Shown here piece after piece: positions 54,386 through 63,396 of a stretch of DNA of 64,000 bases. The stretch covers positions 1-64,000 of the forward strand of contig NZ_VNHJ01000008.1 of NCBI RefSeq assembly GCF_008124525.1, read 5' to 3'. Made by a program: the position numbers and the translations under genes. A model generated the notes under the pieces. That model had not been told where the DNA came from and did not search any database. It was given only the letters and a program-made list of their open reading frames with translations. Origin of the DNA: Oceanicella actignis. GTDB lineage: Bacteria > Pseudomonadota > Alphaproteobacteria > Rhodobacterales > Rhodobacteraceae. The first letter of the stretch is position 1. Every line of letters starts with the position of its first letter.

Positions 54386-56613
54386 CGCGCGTTCCTCAGC
54401 CGCAAGGCGTTCAGCGTCACCACGATGGACGAGGACGACATCGCCAGCGCCGCGACAAGGGGGGTGACCAACCCCATCATCGCCGCCGGCGCCGCGATCA
54501 TGTTGTAGACGGCGGCCAGCGCGAAGTTCTCGATCGCGCGCCGCCGCGCCGCGCGCGCCACGCGCAGCGCCCGCGTCACCGGCGCCAGCCGCGCCCCCGC
54601 GAATACCAGACCCGCCGCGGCGCGGCTGACGTCGGCGGCCTCGGCCGGCGACATCGACGCCGCGGCCGCCGCCAGGGCCGGCGCGTCGTTGATGCCGTCG
54701 CCCACCATCAGCACCCGCCGCCCCTCGGCGCGCCAGGCCTCGAGGCGCGCCAGCTTGTCGGCCGGGGTCATGCCCGCCTCGAACGCGTCGATCCCGGCGC
54801 CGCGCGCCGCGCGCCGCACCGGGCCCGGCGCGTCGCCCGACAACAGCCGCACCTCGAGGCCCATGCGCCGCAGCTCGGCGACCACCTCGGCCGCATCCTC
54901 GCGCAGCGGATCTTCCAGCGCAAAGCGCACCGGCGCCTCATCGCCCAGGCGCAGCCAGACGGAAGAGGTCTCGGCGCCCTCGGGCTCGGCGCCGCCGCAC
55001 CAGTCGGCGCGGCCAAGGCGCGCGATGCGCCCGCCCACGCGCCCCTCGACGCCGCAGCCCGGAACCTCGCGCAGCTCCTCGGCCGCGGCGGGCGCGACGG
55101 CGCGCGCGCGCGCCGCCTCGGCCAGCGCGCGGGCGAAGGGGTGGCGGCTCGACTGCGCCGCCGCCAGCGCGGCGGCCCACTGATGCGGGTCCTCGGGGCC
55201 GTCGACCAGCCGCGGCGCGCCCAGGGTCAGCGTGCCGGTCTTGTCGAACACGGCCATGTCCACGCGCGACAGCGTCTCGAGCGCGGCCCCGTCCTTGAGG
55301 AACACGCCCGACCGGAACAGCGCCCCGCCCGCCGCCGCATGCACCGCCGGCACCGCAAGGCCCAGCGCGCACGGACAGGTGATGATGAGCACCGCCGCCG
55401 CGATCATCACCGCCTGGCGCAGCTCGGCCCCCGCCGCCAGCCAGCCGATCAGCGCCGCCAGCGCCGCCAGATGCACAAGCGGCGCATAGATGCGCGCCGC
55501 CGCGTCCGCCCAGCGGGTGAAGCGGGTGCGCGCGCGCTCGGCCGCCTCGATCATGCGCGCGATGCCGGCCAGAAGCGTCTGGTCGCCCACCGCCGTCACG
55601 CGCATGCGCAAGGGCGCGGAAAGGTTGATCATGCCGGCGTGGATCTCGGCCCCCGGCCCCAGCGGCTCGGGCGCGCTTTCGCCCGTCAGCATCGAGCGGT
55701 CCACGTCGGACAGCCCTTCGAGCACCTCGCCGTCGGCGGGCGCGCGCTCGCCCGGCGGGATCTCGACTACGTCGCCGGGGCGCAGATCGTCCACCGGGAT
55801 CACGCGCCGCTCGCCATTCTCGATCAGCACCGCCGAGCGCGCCTGAAGCCCCGCCAGCTGGGCCGCCGCCATGCGCGCCGCGCGCCGCGTGCGGTGGTCG
55901 AGGTAGCGGCCCAGCAGCAGGAAGAAGAGCAGCGACACCGCCGCGTCGAAATAGGCGTGCTCGCCCGAGCGCGCGGTCTCGTAAAGGCTGATCCCGGCGG
56001 CCAGGATCACGGCCAGCGAGATCGGCACGTCCATGTTGATGCGCCCGGCGCGCAGCGCGCTCCAGGCCGAGCGGTAGAAGGGCGCGCCGGCGAAGGCGGC
56101 GGCGGGCAGCGCGATCAGCCCCGAGATCCAGTGCAGCAGATCGCGCGTCGCGTCGGCCGCGCCCGACCAAACCGAGACGGACAGCAGCATCACGTTCATC
56201 GCCGCAAAGCCCGCCACCGCAAGACGGGCCAGCAGCTCGCGCCCCTCTTCGTCGCGGTCGATGGCGCGCAGCGCGTCGGCGTCGAAGGGGCGCGCCTGAT
56301 AGCCCAGACCCGCCAGCGCCTCGACCAGCCCCTGAGGGCCCGTGCGCGCGGGGTCGTATTCGACCGTCACCCGTCGCGAGGACAGGTTGAGCCGCGCCGA
56401 CAGCACGCCCGGCGAGGCGTTCAGGCCGCGCTCGATGGTGGCGATGCAGGCGGCGCAATGGGCCTCGGGGGTCATGAGCTCGATGCGCATGCGCCCCGGC
56501 GCCACCTGCCGCGCCCAGCGCTCGAGCCCCGCCGTCCCCGCCGCCGTCACCGCCGCGCCGGTCGGGCAGCAGGCCCCCGCGGCGGGGGGCGGCGCGTCGG
56601 CGGCCATGCTCAT
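54382..56613 (-). CDS. ccoI: copper-translocating P-type ATPase CcoI/FixI
   Basis: P1B-type ATPase of 743 residues that supplies copper for cbb3 oxidase assembly. An N-terminal heavy-metal domain has HCAACIATIE, an upstream CCP segment is also cysteine-rich, the membrane CPC motif is in ITCPCALGLAVP, the phosphorylated aspartate is in DKTGTLT, and VGDGINDAPAL is the hinge motif. Eight helices fit the P1B-4/FixI layout. Start overlaps ccoH (ATGA) and stop overlaps ccoS. Confidence 0.96.
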   Translation of the reverse strand: MSMAADAPPPAAGACCPTGAAVTAAGTAGLERWARQVAPGRMRIELMTPEAHCAACIATIERGLNASPGVLSARLNLSSRRVTVEYDPARTGPQGLVEALAGLGYQARPFDADALRAIDRDEEGRELLARLAVAGFAAMNVMLLSVSVWSGAADATRDLLHWISGLIALPAAAFAGAPFYRSAWSALRAGRINMDVPISLAVILAAGISLYETARSGEHAYFDAAVSLLFFLLLGRYLDHRTRRAARMAAAQLAGLQARSAVLIENGERRVIPVDDLRPGDVVEIPPGERAPADGEVLEGLSDVDRSMLTGESAPEPLGPGAEIHAGMINLSAPLRMRVTAVGDQTLLAGIARMIEAAERARTRFTRWADAAARIYAPLVHLAALAALIGWLAAGAELRQAVMIAAAVLIITCPCALGLAVPAVHAAAGGALFRSGVFLKDGAALETLSRVDMAVFDKTGTLTLGAPRLVDGPEDPHQWAAALAAAQSSRHPFARALAEAARARAVAPAAAEELREVPGCGVEGRVGGRIARLGRADWCGGAEPEGAETSSVWLRLGDEAPVRFALEDPLREDAAEVVAELRRMGLEVRLLSGDAPGPVRRAARGAGIDAFEAGMTPADKLARLEAWRAEGRRVLMVGDGINDAPALAAAAASMSPAEAADVSRAAAGLVFAGARLAPVTRALRVARAARRRAIENFALAAVYNMIAAPAAMMGLVTPLVAALAMSSSSIVVTLNALRLRNAR

Positions 56614-57107
56614 CGCGCGCCCTCGGCGATCGGCACGAGGATCTGCGCCGTGGCGCGGTAATCGGCCTCGGCCGCGCCGCGCGCGTGCACCTCGACGCGC
56701 CAGGCGCCCGGCGCCAGGGGCAGTTCGGCGCGGTAGCCCTCGGCGGTCTCGGCCAGGTCCAGCACCCGGTCCTCGGCGTTGGTGGCCGGGCGACCGACCC
56801 GCGCCTGCACGTTCAGCCCCGCCACCGGCGCGCCGTCGGCCCCGCGCATGCGCACAAGCAGCGCGCCGTCGCGCCAGGACGTCTCGGCGCGCCAGCCCAG
56901 CGCCTCTTGCGCGGCGCGGCGGGCTTCGAAGTTCTGGCCCGCCACCCAGGGGCTGTCGACCACAAGGCCGGGAAAGCCCTCGATGGCGCGGGTCATCATG
57001 TAGACGTTGACGCCGATGATCACGGCGAAGGCGCCGACGAAGATCGCCAGCACCTTGCGCCCCGTCAGCGGGCGCCCGCCGCGCGGGGGGGCGTCGCGTC
57101 CGTTCAT
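56610..57107 (-). CDS. ccoH: cbb3 oxidase assembly protein CcoH/FixH
   Basis: A 165-residue FixH-family protein: one N-terminal membrane helix (VLAIFVGAFAVIIGVNVYMMTRAIEGFPGLVVDSPWVAGQNF), with the FixH motif GLVVDSPWVAGQNFE, and a periplasmic beta domain (VRMRGADGAPVAGLNVQARVGRPA). Both ends overlap neighbours by 4 bp, so ccoG-H-I-S are translated as a coupled set. Confidence 0.94.
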   Translation of the reverse strand: MNGRDAPPRGGRPLTGRKVLAIFVGAFAVIIGVNVYMMTRAIEGFPGLVVDSPWVAGQNFEARRAAQEALGWRAETSWRDGALLVRMRGADGAPVAGLNVQARVGRPATNAEDRVLDLAETAEGYRAELPLAPGAWRVEVHARGAAEADYRATAQILVPIAEGAR

Positions 57108-58573
57108 GGCAGCTGCTCCAGCTTCGGGCCGAGGAACTTGGTTTCGGCCTTGGCGCGTTCGTGAGTCGTGAGGTCCTCGACCCAGATCTCGACGTCCACG
57201 CTGGGCCGGATCACCGCGAAAGGCAAGGTGGTCAGGAACATGCGCAGGCTGCGCTTCTTGTCCGCGGGAACGTCGAAGGTCAGCGTGTCGCTGCCCTGGA
57301 TGCGCGCCTCGAGCGGATAGGGGCGGCCCGGATGCGCCGGATCTTCGGCATGGAAGGACAGACGGAAGGTGCGCGTTTCGTGATTCTGGTTCGACACCTT
57401 GATCGTGTAGCCGTTGCGCACCGCGCCGTCGGACAGCATGACATAGGTCGGGTTGCGGTCGCGCGCGACGTTCAGATCGATGCTGTCGCGCATGAAGAGC
57501 GACACCAGCATCGCCAGGCCGATGCCGGCCCAGAGGGTGAAATACACCACCACGCGCGGGCGGATGATGCGCCGCCACATGGGCTTGGCGTGGGGTCGGC
57601 CCTCGCGCTCCTCGATCTCGTCGGCCAGGGTGCAGTAGTCGATCAGGCCGCGGGGCTTGCCGATGCGGGCCATGACCTCGTCGCAGGCGTCGATGCACAG
57701 CGCGCAGGTGATGCATTCGAGCTGCGGGCCGTTGCGGATGTCGATCCCCATGGGGCACACCGCCACGCAGGCGCCGCAGTCGATGCAGTCGCCCAGCTTC
57801 TCGGCCCCCTCGCGCTTGCGGTGCTTGCCGCGCGGCTCGCCCCGCCAATACTTGTAGGTCACCGTCAGGGTGTTCTCGTCCATCATGGCCGCCTGGATGC
57901 GCGGCCAGGGGCAGGCGTAGATGCAGATCTGTTCGCGGGCGAATCCGCCGAAGAAGAAGGTGGTGAAGGTCAGGATCGCCATCGTCGTGTAGGCGATCGG
58001 ATGCGCCTGACCGCTGATCAGGTCGCGCGCAAGGGTGGGCGCGTCGGCGAAGTAGAACACCCACGCGCCGCCCGTGGCCAGGGCGATCAGCAGCCAGACC
58101 GTCCACTTGGTCAGGCGCAGGCGGATCTTGCGCGCGTTCCAGGGCTGCTTGACCAGCTTGATGCGCGCGTTGCGGTCGCCCTCGATCCAGCGTTCGACCA
58201 TGATGAACAGGTCGGTCCACACCGTCTGCGGGCAGGCGTAGCCGCACCACACGCGCCCCGCCACCGAGGTGAACAGGAACAGCCCGATCCCCGCCATGAT
58301 CAGCAGCCCGGCGACGTAGTAGAACTGCTGCGGCCAGATCTCGATCCAGAAGAAGAAGAAGCGCCGGTGCGCCAGATCGACCAGCACCGCCTGATCGGGC
58401 ATCTCGGGGCCGCGGTCCCAGCGGATCCAGGGCGTGACGTAGTAGATGCCCAGGGCGATGCCCATGATCCACCATTTGAGCGAGCGGTAGAATCCCTTCA
58501 CGCGGCGCGGGAAGATGGGGATCCGGCCCGCGTAAAGGCTGCCGCCGCTGCCATCGGTGTCGTTGACGCTCAT
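57104..58573 (-). CDS. ccoG: cbb3 oxidase assembly protein CcoG/FixG (polyferredoxin)
   Basis: A 489-residue membrane ferredoxin, proposed to reduce copper for CcoI-linked assembly. Features: five or so helices, VWCGYACPQTVWTDLFIMVERWIEGDRNAR and ICIYACPWPRIQAAMMDENTLTVTYKYWRGEP, two [4Fe-4S] clusters from CIDCGACVAVCP and CITCALCIDACDEVM, and a C-terminal Ig-like domain. The 407-bp upstream region contains a perfect FNR box (58635-58648). Confidence 0.97.
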   Translation of the reverse strand: MSVNDTDGSGGSLYAGRIPIFPRRVKGFYRSLKWWIMGIALGIYYVTPWIRWDRGPEMPDQAVLVDLAHRRFFFFWIEIWPQQFYYVAGLLIMAGIGLFLFTSVAGRVWCGYACPQTVWTDLFIMVERWIEGDRNARIKLVKQPWNARKIRLRLTKWTVWLLIALATGGAWVFYFADAPTLARDLISGQAHPIAYTTMAILTFTTFFFGGFAREQICIYACPWPRIQAAMMDENTLTVTYKYWRGEPRGKHRKREGAEKLGDCIDCGACVAVCPMGIDIRNGPQLECITCALCIDACDEVMARIGKPRGLIDYCTLADEIEEREGRPHAKPMWRRIIRPRVVVYFTLWAGIGLAMLVSLFMRDSIDLNVARDRNPTYVMLSDGAVRNGYTIKVSNQNHETRTFRLSFHAEDPAHPGRPYPLEARIQGSDTLTFDVPADKKRSLRMFLTTLPFAVIRPSVDVEIWVEDLTTHERAKAETKFLGPKLEQLP

Positions 58574-58920
58574 GATCGGGTTTCCGTTGGTGATCGGGTT
58601 GGCCCGCTTGTGGAGCCGGAGGGCGGAGGGCGCATTGATCAGGATCAAGCTGAAACGGTCGCGCGGCGCTCCCTGGCCGGAATATGGGCCTTGGCGCGCG
58701 CTTGTCGAAGGGGCGCGCATTTTCGCCGCAGCCCCGGCGCGCCGAACCGCCGCAGAGGACGCCCGGCGCGTTCCGGCCCCGCGCATCCGCGCCCCCGCCT
58801 GCGCGGCCGGGCCTGGGGCGCGCGGTTGCCGTGCGCCAAAAGCCGCCGCCCGCCTGCGCGACCAAGCCTCGGCCTTGTGGGCCGCGCGTTTTCGCCGCGC
58901 CCCAGAAAAACGCACCCCCG
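58574..58920. other. ccoG upstream region
   Basis: The 407 bp between ccoG and ccoP have the FNR box near the ccoG end and the ccoP terminator near the ccoP end. Between them the sequence is GC-rich with no convincing gene: open frames on both strands are arginine/proline/alanine-rich and lack start signals. Confidence 0.6.
58635..58648. promoter_or_regulatory. FNR box upstream of ccoG
   Basis: TTGATCAGGATCAA is an exact TTGAT-N4-ATCAA FNR/FnrL consensus, 62 bp upstream of the ccoG start. It fits anaerobic or microaerobic control by the FnrL encoded at 62526. Confidence 0.88.
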
Positions 58921-58961
58921 AAAAAGACGCAGGCCCGCCCGGCGTCGCCGCCGGACGGGCC
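58921..58961 (-). terminator. Rho-independent terminator of ccoNOQP
   Basis: On the minus strand a 13-bp stem (GGCCCGTCCGGCG with CGCCGGGCGGGCC, 58932-58961, one G-U pair, GCGA tetraloop) is followed by TGCGTC and TTTTT (58921-58925). It lies 19 bp after the ccoP stop. Confidence 0.85.
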
Positions 58962-58980
58962 CGCCGCAGGCGCCGGCGCG

Positions 58981-59856
58981 TTACTCGCCGCCGCCCAGCT
59001 GGTGAACGTAGAGGGCCACCTGCTTGACCTGCGCGTCGGTCAGGCGCTTGCCCCAGGCCGGCATCATGCCGGCGCGGCCCTTGAGGAGGGTTTCGAGCAG
59101 GGCCTGCCGGTCGCCGCCATAGAGCCAGATATGGTCCGTCAGGTTCGGCGCGCCGATGTCGCGGTTGCCCTTCCCGTCCTCGCCATGGCAGGCGGCGCAG
59201 TTGTCGGCGAAGACCTCGGCGCCGGCGGCGGCCAGGTCCGCGTCATGCTCCTGCCCCGAGATCTGGCGCACATACTCGATCACCTGGGCGATCTGCGCCT
59301 TGTCCAGCGTGCCGTCGCCGAAGGCGGGCATGACCGAGTCGCGGGTGTCCTCGTCCTCGGGGGCGCGCACGCCGTGGTTGATCGTGTAGTGGATCGCCTC
59401 GAGATCGCCGCCCCAGAGCCAGTCGTCGTCGTTCAGGTTCGGATAGCCCTTGGCCCCCTGCGCGCCGGCGCCGTGGCACTGGCTGCAATAGGTGCGGAAG
59501 ATGGCGGCGCCGCCGGCGTTGGCGAACTGGGCCAGCTCGGCGTCCGAGGCGATCTCGGGCAGATCCAGCGCCGCGATCCGGTCCAGCCAGGGCTTCTGCG
59601 CCTCGGCGTGGCGGGCCAGCTCCTGCTCGACCTGGGCGCGGCTCGAGTAGCCCAGAACGCCCCCGAAGGCCTTGTCGATCAGCGGCCAGGACGGGTAGGC
59701 GATGGTGTAGAGCAGCGCCCAGATCACCGTGCCGTAGAAGGTCCACAGCCACCATTTGGGCAGCGGGTTGTTGAGCTCCTTGATCCCGTCCCATTCATGG
59801 CCGGTGGTGTCGACGCCCGAGAGCTCGTCGATCTCTTTCTCGTGCTTGTCCGCCAT
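58981..59856 (-). CDS. ccoP: cbb3-type cytochrome c oxidase subunit III (CcoP)
   Basis: A 291-residue dihaem cytochrome c. The N-terminal helix (WWLWTFYGTVIWALLYTIAY) anchors it; haem c sites are CSQCH and CAACH, each with a distal Met (SVMPAFG; GMMPAWG). It passes electrons from soluble cytochrome c to CcoO. ATG at 59856 begins MADKHEKEIDEL. It follows ccoQ by 1 bp, last gene of ccoN-O-Q-P. Confidence 0.97.
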   Translation of the reverse strand: MADKHEKEIDELSGVDTTGHEWDGIKELNNPLPKWWLWTFYGTVIWALLYTIAYPSWPLIDKAFGGVLGYSSRAQVEQELARHAEAQKPWLDRIAALDLPEIASDAELAQFANAGGAAIFRTYCSQCHGAGAQGAKGYPNLNDDDWLWGGDLEAIHYTINHGVRAPEDEDTRDSVMPAFGDGTLDKAQIAQVIEYVRQISGQEHDADLAAAGAEVFADNCAACHGEDGKGNRDIGAPNLTDHIWLYGGDRQALLETLLKGRAGMMPAWGKRLTDAQVKQVALYVHQLGGGE

Positions 59857-59857
59857 C

Positions 59858-60061
59858 TCAGTTCCCCTTCTTGACGGAGGGCGCCGCCCCGTCGGCGGGC
59901 ATCGGCGCGTCGTCGTTGCGCAGCGGAATGTTCGCGATCTCTCGATGCAGCGCCCGCGAGCCCGGCCGCAGCGCGAAGGCCACGATGCCGACGAACAGCA
60001 GGGTCATGACCAGCAGCATCCAGCTGTCGGCGAACTGCCTGAGCAGGGTGTAGGTGTCCAT
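59858..60061 (-). CDS. ccoQ: cbb3-type oxidase subunit IV (CcoQ)
   Basis: A 67-residue single-helix subunit: MDTYTLLRQFADSWMLLVMT and LLFVGIVAFALRPGSRALHREIANIPLRNDD. The helix-RPGSR-x4-A-x-x-IPLRND pattern is the CcoQ/FixQ signature. It probably stabilises the complex. Gap of 10 bp to ccoO and 1 bp to ccoP. Confidence 0.94.
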   Translation of the reverse strand: MDTYTLLRQFADSWMLLVMTLLFVGIVAFALRPGSRALHREIANIPLRNDDAPMPADGAAPSVKKGN

Positions 60062-60071
60062 GCGCCCCTCC

Positions 60072-60800
60072 TCAGCGGCTGGCTTCGGCCTGGTAGGTCG
60101 AGAAATCGACCATCGTGCCCAGGACCTGGAGATAGGCGATCAGCGCGTCGAGCTCGGTGATCTCGCGCCGGCCGTCGAAGTTGCGCACATTCGCGTTCGG
60201 GTAACGCTCGAGCAGCCCGTCCACGCCGTCCGAATCCGGGTTGGTCTGCGCCACCAGGTCGGCCTTGGCGTTGGCGATCATCTCGTCCGTGTAGGGCACG
60301 CCGACGACGCGGTTCGTCGCCAGGTGGTCGGCGATGTGCTCGAAATCCAGCGTCGTCTCGATCAGGTGCGGATAGGCCGGCATGATCGACTCGGGCACCA
60401 GGGCGCGCGGGTCCTGCATGTGATCCACGTGCCACTGGTCCGAATAGCGCCCGCCCACTCGCGCCAGGTCGGGCCCGGTGCGCTTCGAGCCCCACTGGAA
60501 GGGGTGGTCGTACTGGCTTTCGGCCGCCAGCGAGTAGTGGCCGTAGCGCTCGACCTCGTCGCGCATGGGGCGGATCATCTGCGAGTGGCACACATAGCAC
60601 CCCTCGCGGACGTAGATGTCGCGCCCCGCCAGCTCGAGCGGCGTGTAGGGGCGCACCCCCTCCACTTTCTCGACCGTGTTCTCGAGATAGAACAGCGGCG
60701 CGATTTCGACGATGCCGCCGATGGTGACCACGACGAAGGAGGCGGCCAGCAGAAGCGTCGCGTTGCGCTCGAGCTTGGCGTGCTTGTCGAGAAGGCTCAT
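60072..60800 (-). CDS. ccoO: cbb3-type cytochrome c oxidase subunit II (CcoO)
   Basis: A 242-residue monohaem cytochrome c: N-terminal helix ([23 protein letters not shown]), haem site CYVCHSQ in [23 protein letters not shown], and distal Met in ESIMPAYP. The gene begins [17 protein letters not shown] and lies 12 bp after ccoN. Confidence 0.97.
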   Translation of the reverse strand: MSLLDKHAKLERNATLLLAASFVVVTIGGIVEIAPLFYLENTVEKVEGVRPYTPLELAGRDIYVREGCYVCHSQMIRPMRDEVERYGHYSLAAESQYDHPFQWGSKRTGPDLARVGGRYSDQWHVDHMQDPRALVPESIMPAYPHLIETTLDFEHIADHLATNRVVGVPYTDEMIANAKADLVAQTNPDSDGVDGLLERYPNANVRNFDGRREITELDALIAYLQVLGTMVDFSTYQAEASR

Positions 60801-60812
60801 CCCGTCTCCTCC

Positions 60813-62405
60813 TTACTGGGCCGGGACCGCGGCGGGGGCGGCCTTGGGCTCGCCGACGCGGACGGTCATCCACAGGTTGTAGACCATGATCAGCGATCCG
60901 GTCAGGAACAGCAGCCCGCCGAGGGCGCGGATCACGTAGTAGGGGTGCAGCACGGCCACCGTGTCGGCGAACGAGTTCACCAAGAAGCCCAGGCTGTCAT
61001 ACTCGCGCCACATCAGGCCCTGCGTGATGCCCGACACCCACATCGAGGCCGCGTAGAGCACGATGCCGATGGTGGCGAGCCAGAAGTGCCAGCTGACCAG
61101 CGACAGCGAGTAGAGCTGCTTGCGGCCCCACAGGCGCGGCGTCAGGAAGTAGAGCGCGCCGAAGGTGATCATGCCGTTCCAGCCCAGCGCGCCGGAATGG
61201 ACGTGGCCGATGGTCCAGTCGGTGTAGTGGCTGAGCGAGTTGACCGCCTTGATCGACATCATCGGCCCCTCGAAGGTGGACATGCCGTAGAAGCCCACCG
61301 ATACCACCAGCATGCGCAGAACCGGGTCGGTGCGCAGCTTGTCCCAGGCGCCCGACAGGGTCATCAGGCCGTTGATCATGCCGCCCCAGGAGGGCATCCA
61401 CAGCATGACCGAGAACACCATGCCCAGCGTCTGCGCCCAGTCGGGCAGCGCGGTGTAGTGCAGGTGGTGCGGGCCGGCCCAGATGTAGAGGAAGATCAGC
61501 GCCCAGAAGTGGATGATCGACAGCTTGTATGAATAGACCGGGCGCTCGGCCTGCTTGGGCACGAAGTAATACATCATGCCCAGGAAGCCGGCCGTCAGGA
61601 AGAAGCCCACCGCGTTGTGGCCGTACCACCACTGCGTCAGCGCGTCCTGCACGCCCGAGAACAGCGAATAGCTCTTCGAACCCCAGATCGACACCGGCAC
61701 GGCCAGGTTGTTGACCACGTGCAGCATCGCCACGGTGACGATGAAGGCCAGGAAGAACCAGTTGGCGACGTAGATGTGCGGCTCCTTGCGCTTGATGATC
61801 GTGCCCATGAAGACCGCCAGATAGGCGACCCACACGACCGTCAGCCAAAGGTCCAGATACCATTCGGGCTCGGCGTATTCGCGCGACTGGGTGCCGCCCA
61901 GCACATAGCCGGTGGCGGCCAGGACGATGAACAGCTGGTAGCCCCAGAACACGAACCAGGCCAGGTTCCCGCCCCACAGCCGCGCGGCCGAGGTGCGCTG
62001 CACCACATAGAAGGACGTCGCGATCAGCGCGTTGCCGCCGAAGGCGAAGATCACCGCCGAGGTGTGCAGCGGCCGCAGGCGGCTGAACGCCGTGTAGGGC
62101 AGATCGAGGTTCAGCGCCGGATAGGCCAGCTGGAAGGCGATGAACACGCCCGCCGCGAAGCCCACCACGCCCCAGAAGGCGGTCGCGATGACGCCCGCGC
62201 GCACCACGTCGTCCATGTATTCGTTCTGCGCGGGGGCGGGCTTTTCCTCGCCGATGCCGCGCAGAACCCAGATGAACAGACCGGCCGAGACGGCCAGAAT
62301 GATGAGCATGTGAACCTGGTAGGCCAGGTCCCGCCCCCAGGACGCCCCGAGCATCGCGAAGGCCGCGATGAAGCCCAGGACGATCAGTTTCGCCGCAGAT
62401 GCCAA
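60813..62405 (-). CDS. ccoN: cbb3-type cytochrome c oxidase subunit I (CcoN)
   Basis: Catalytic subunit, 530 residues with about twelve helices. Haem b and b3/CuB histidines are in [45 protein letters not shown] (CuB, active-site Tyr region), [15 protein letters not shown] and [17 protein letters not shown] at 62405 is chosen as start: GGAGGG lies 5 nt upstream and the N-terminus [19 protein letters not shown] fits. An FNR-like box lies 85 bp upstream. Operon: ccoN-ccoO-ccoQ-ccoP. Confidence 0.96.
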   Translation of the reverse strand: MASAAKLIVLGFIAAFAMLGASWGRDLAYQVHMLIILAVSAGLFIWVLRGIGEEKPAPAQNEYMDDVVRAGVIATAFWGVVGFAAGVFIAFQLAYPALNLDLPYTAFSRLRPLHTSAVIFAFGGNALIATSFYVVQRTSAARLWGGNLAWFVFWGYQLFIVLAATGYVLGGTQSREYAEPEWYLDLWLTVVWVAYLAVFMGTIIKRKEPHIYVANWFFLAFIVTVAMLHVVNNLAVPVSIWGSKSYSLFSGVQDALTQWWYGHNAVGFFLTAGFLGMMYYFVPKQAERPVYSYKLSIIHFWALIFLYIWAGPHHLHYTALPDWAQTLGMVFSVMLWMPSWGGMINGLMTLSGAWDKLRTDPVLRMLVVSVGFYGMSTFEGPMMSIKAVNSLSHYTDWTIGHVHSGALGWNGMITFGALYFLTPRLWGRKQLYSLSLVSWHFWLATIGIVLYAASMWVSGITQGLMWREYDSLGFLVNSFADTVAVLHPYYVIRALGGLLFLTGSLIMVYNLWMTVRVGEPKAAPAAVPAQ

Positions 62406-62489
62406 CTTTCCCTCCGTCCGAATCTCGCGCCGCACGCCGAAGGCGCGCACGCTTGCGCGACGCTATGCCCCGCCCGGCCGGGCGCGGCC

Positions 62490-62503
62490 TTGATCCATGT
62501 CAA
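62490..62503. promoter_or_regulatory. FNR-like box upstream of ccoN
   Basis: TTGATCCATGTCAA matches TTGAT-N4-ATCAA with one mismatch in the right half (GTCAA). It lies 85 bp upstream of the ccoN start and 23 bp before the fnrL stop. Confidence 0.75.
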
Positions 62504-62525
62504 CCAAGCCTTCGCCGCGCGGGCG

Positions 62526-63275
62526 TCAGTCGATCATGCCGCCGTCGTCGTCGTCGCCCGCGATCTCGGCCAGCGCGGCGATGTCGGGAATGCGCATGTG
62601 CCGCGCGTCGGTCAGCTCGATGGCGCCGGCCTTGCGCAGGGCGCTGATCTGGCGGCTGACCGTCTCGATGGTCAGGCCGAGGAAATCGGCCATGTCCTCG
62701 CGCGTCAGCGGCAGCTCCAGCTCGACCCCGTCGCGCAGCTCGGCGCGGGCCACGGCCGCAAGGCGCCGCGCGACCAGCAGAAAGAACGAGGCCATCTTCT
62801 CGCGCGCGGTCTTGCGGCCCAGAAGCACCATCCAGTCGCGCGCGGCGTCCAGCTCGTCCAGCGTCATCTCGAGCAGGCGGCTTTCAAGCGACGGCGTGTC
62901 GCGCAGCAGCGCCTCGAAGCGCGGGCGCGAGAAGATGCACAGCTTGACGTCGGTCACGGCGATGGCGTCGAAGGGCGCCTGCGCGCGCATGGGCCGGCCG
63001 ATGAAGTCGGACGGAAACAGAAGCCCCACCATCTGCCGGCGCCCGTCCGCCAGGATGCGCGACAGGCTGACCACGCCATTGACCACCGACCCCAGGAAAT
63101 CGGTCTCCTGGCCCATGGCGGTGATCTCCTCGCCGGGCTTGAAGGTGCGGTAGCTCTTGATCGCGTCCAGGAATTCCAGCTCGGCCGGCCCGCAATGGGA
63201 GCATACCGCCCGGTGACGGATCAGGCAGTCGGCGCAGCGCTCGCGCTCGGGCCTGAGAGTGGTCGCGGGCTTCAT
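62526..63275 (-). CDS. fnrL: FNR-type oxygen-sensing transcription factor FnrL
   Basis: A 249-residue Crp/Fnr regulator. N-terminal cysteines C14, C17, C25 and C28 (CADCLIRHRAVCSHC) and the later VKLCIFSRP cysteine (about residue 112) can bind the oxygen-labile [4Fe-4S] cluster. The cyclic-nucleotide-like beta domain is followed by a helix-turn-helix with TREDMADFLGLTIETVSRQISALRK, whose E-x-x-SR recognition helix matches the TTGAT half-site. An acidic tail (DDDDGG) ends it. It shares a divergent FNR palindrome with hemN, so autoregulation is likely. Confidence 0.96.
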   Translation of the reverse strand: MKPATTLRPERERCADCLIRHRAVCSHCGPAELEFLDAIKSYRTFKPGEEITAMGQETDFLGSVVNGVVSLSRILADGRRQMVGLLFPSDFIGRPMRAQAPFDAIAVTDVKLCIFSRPRFEALLRDTPSLESRLLEMTLDELDAARDWMVLLGRKTAREKMASFFLLVARRLAAVARAELRDGVELELPLTREDMADFLGLTIETVSRQISALRKAGAIELTDARHMRIPDIAALAEIAGDDDDGGMID

Positions 63276-63315
63276 GGGTCGCCTCCGTTCTTGCGGCGCA
63301 AGGATCGCCCGGCAG

Positions 63316-63329
63316 TTGACCTAGGTCAA
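63316..63329. promoter_or_regulatory. FNR-type palindrome between fnrL and hemN
   Basis: TTGACCTAGGTCAA is a perfect 14-bp palindrome of TTGAC-N4-GTCAA type, one base per half from the FNR consensus. It sits 41 bp upstream of fnrL and 68 bp upstream of hemN, between the two divergent genes. Confidence 0.75.
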
Positions 63330-63396
63330 TGACCGATAGCCGGGCGCGGCATAAAGCGCGCAGGATCCTTCCGCAACCCCGGCCGGCGAGGCGCCC

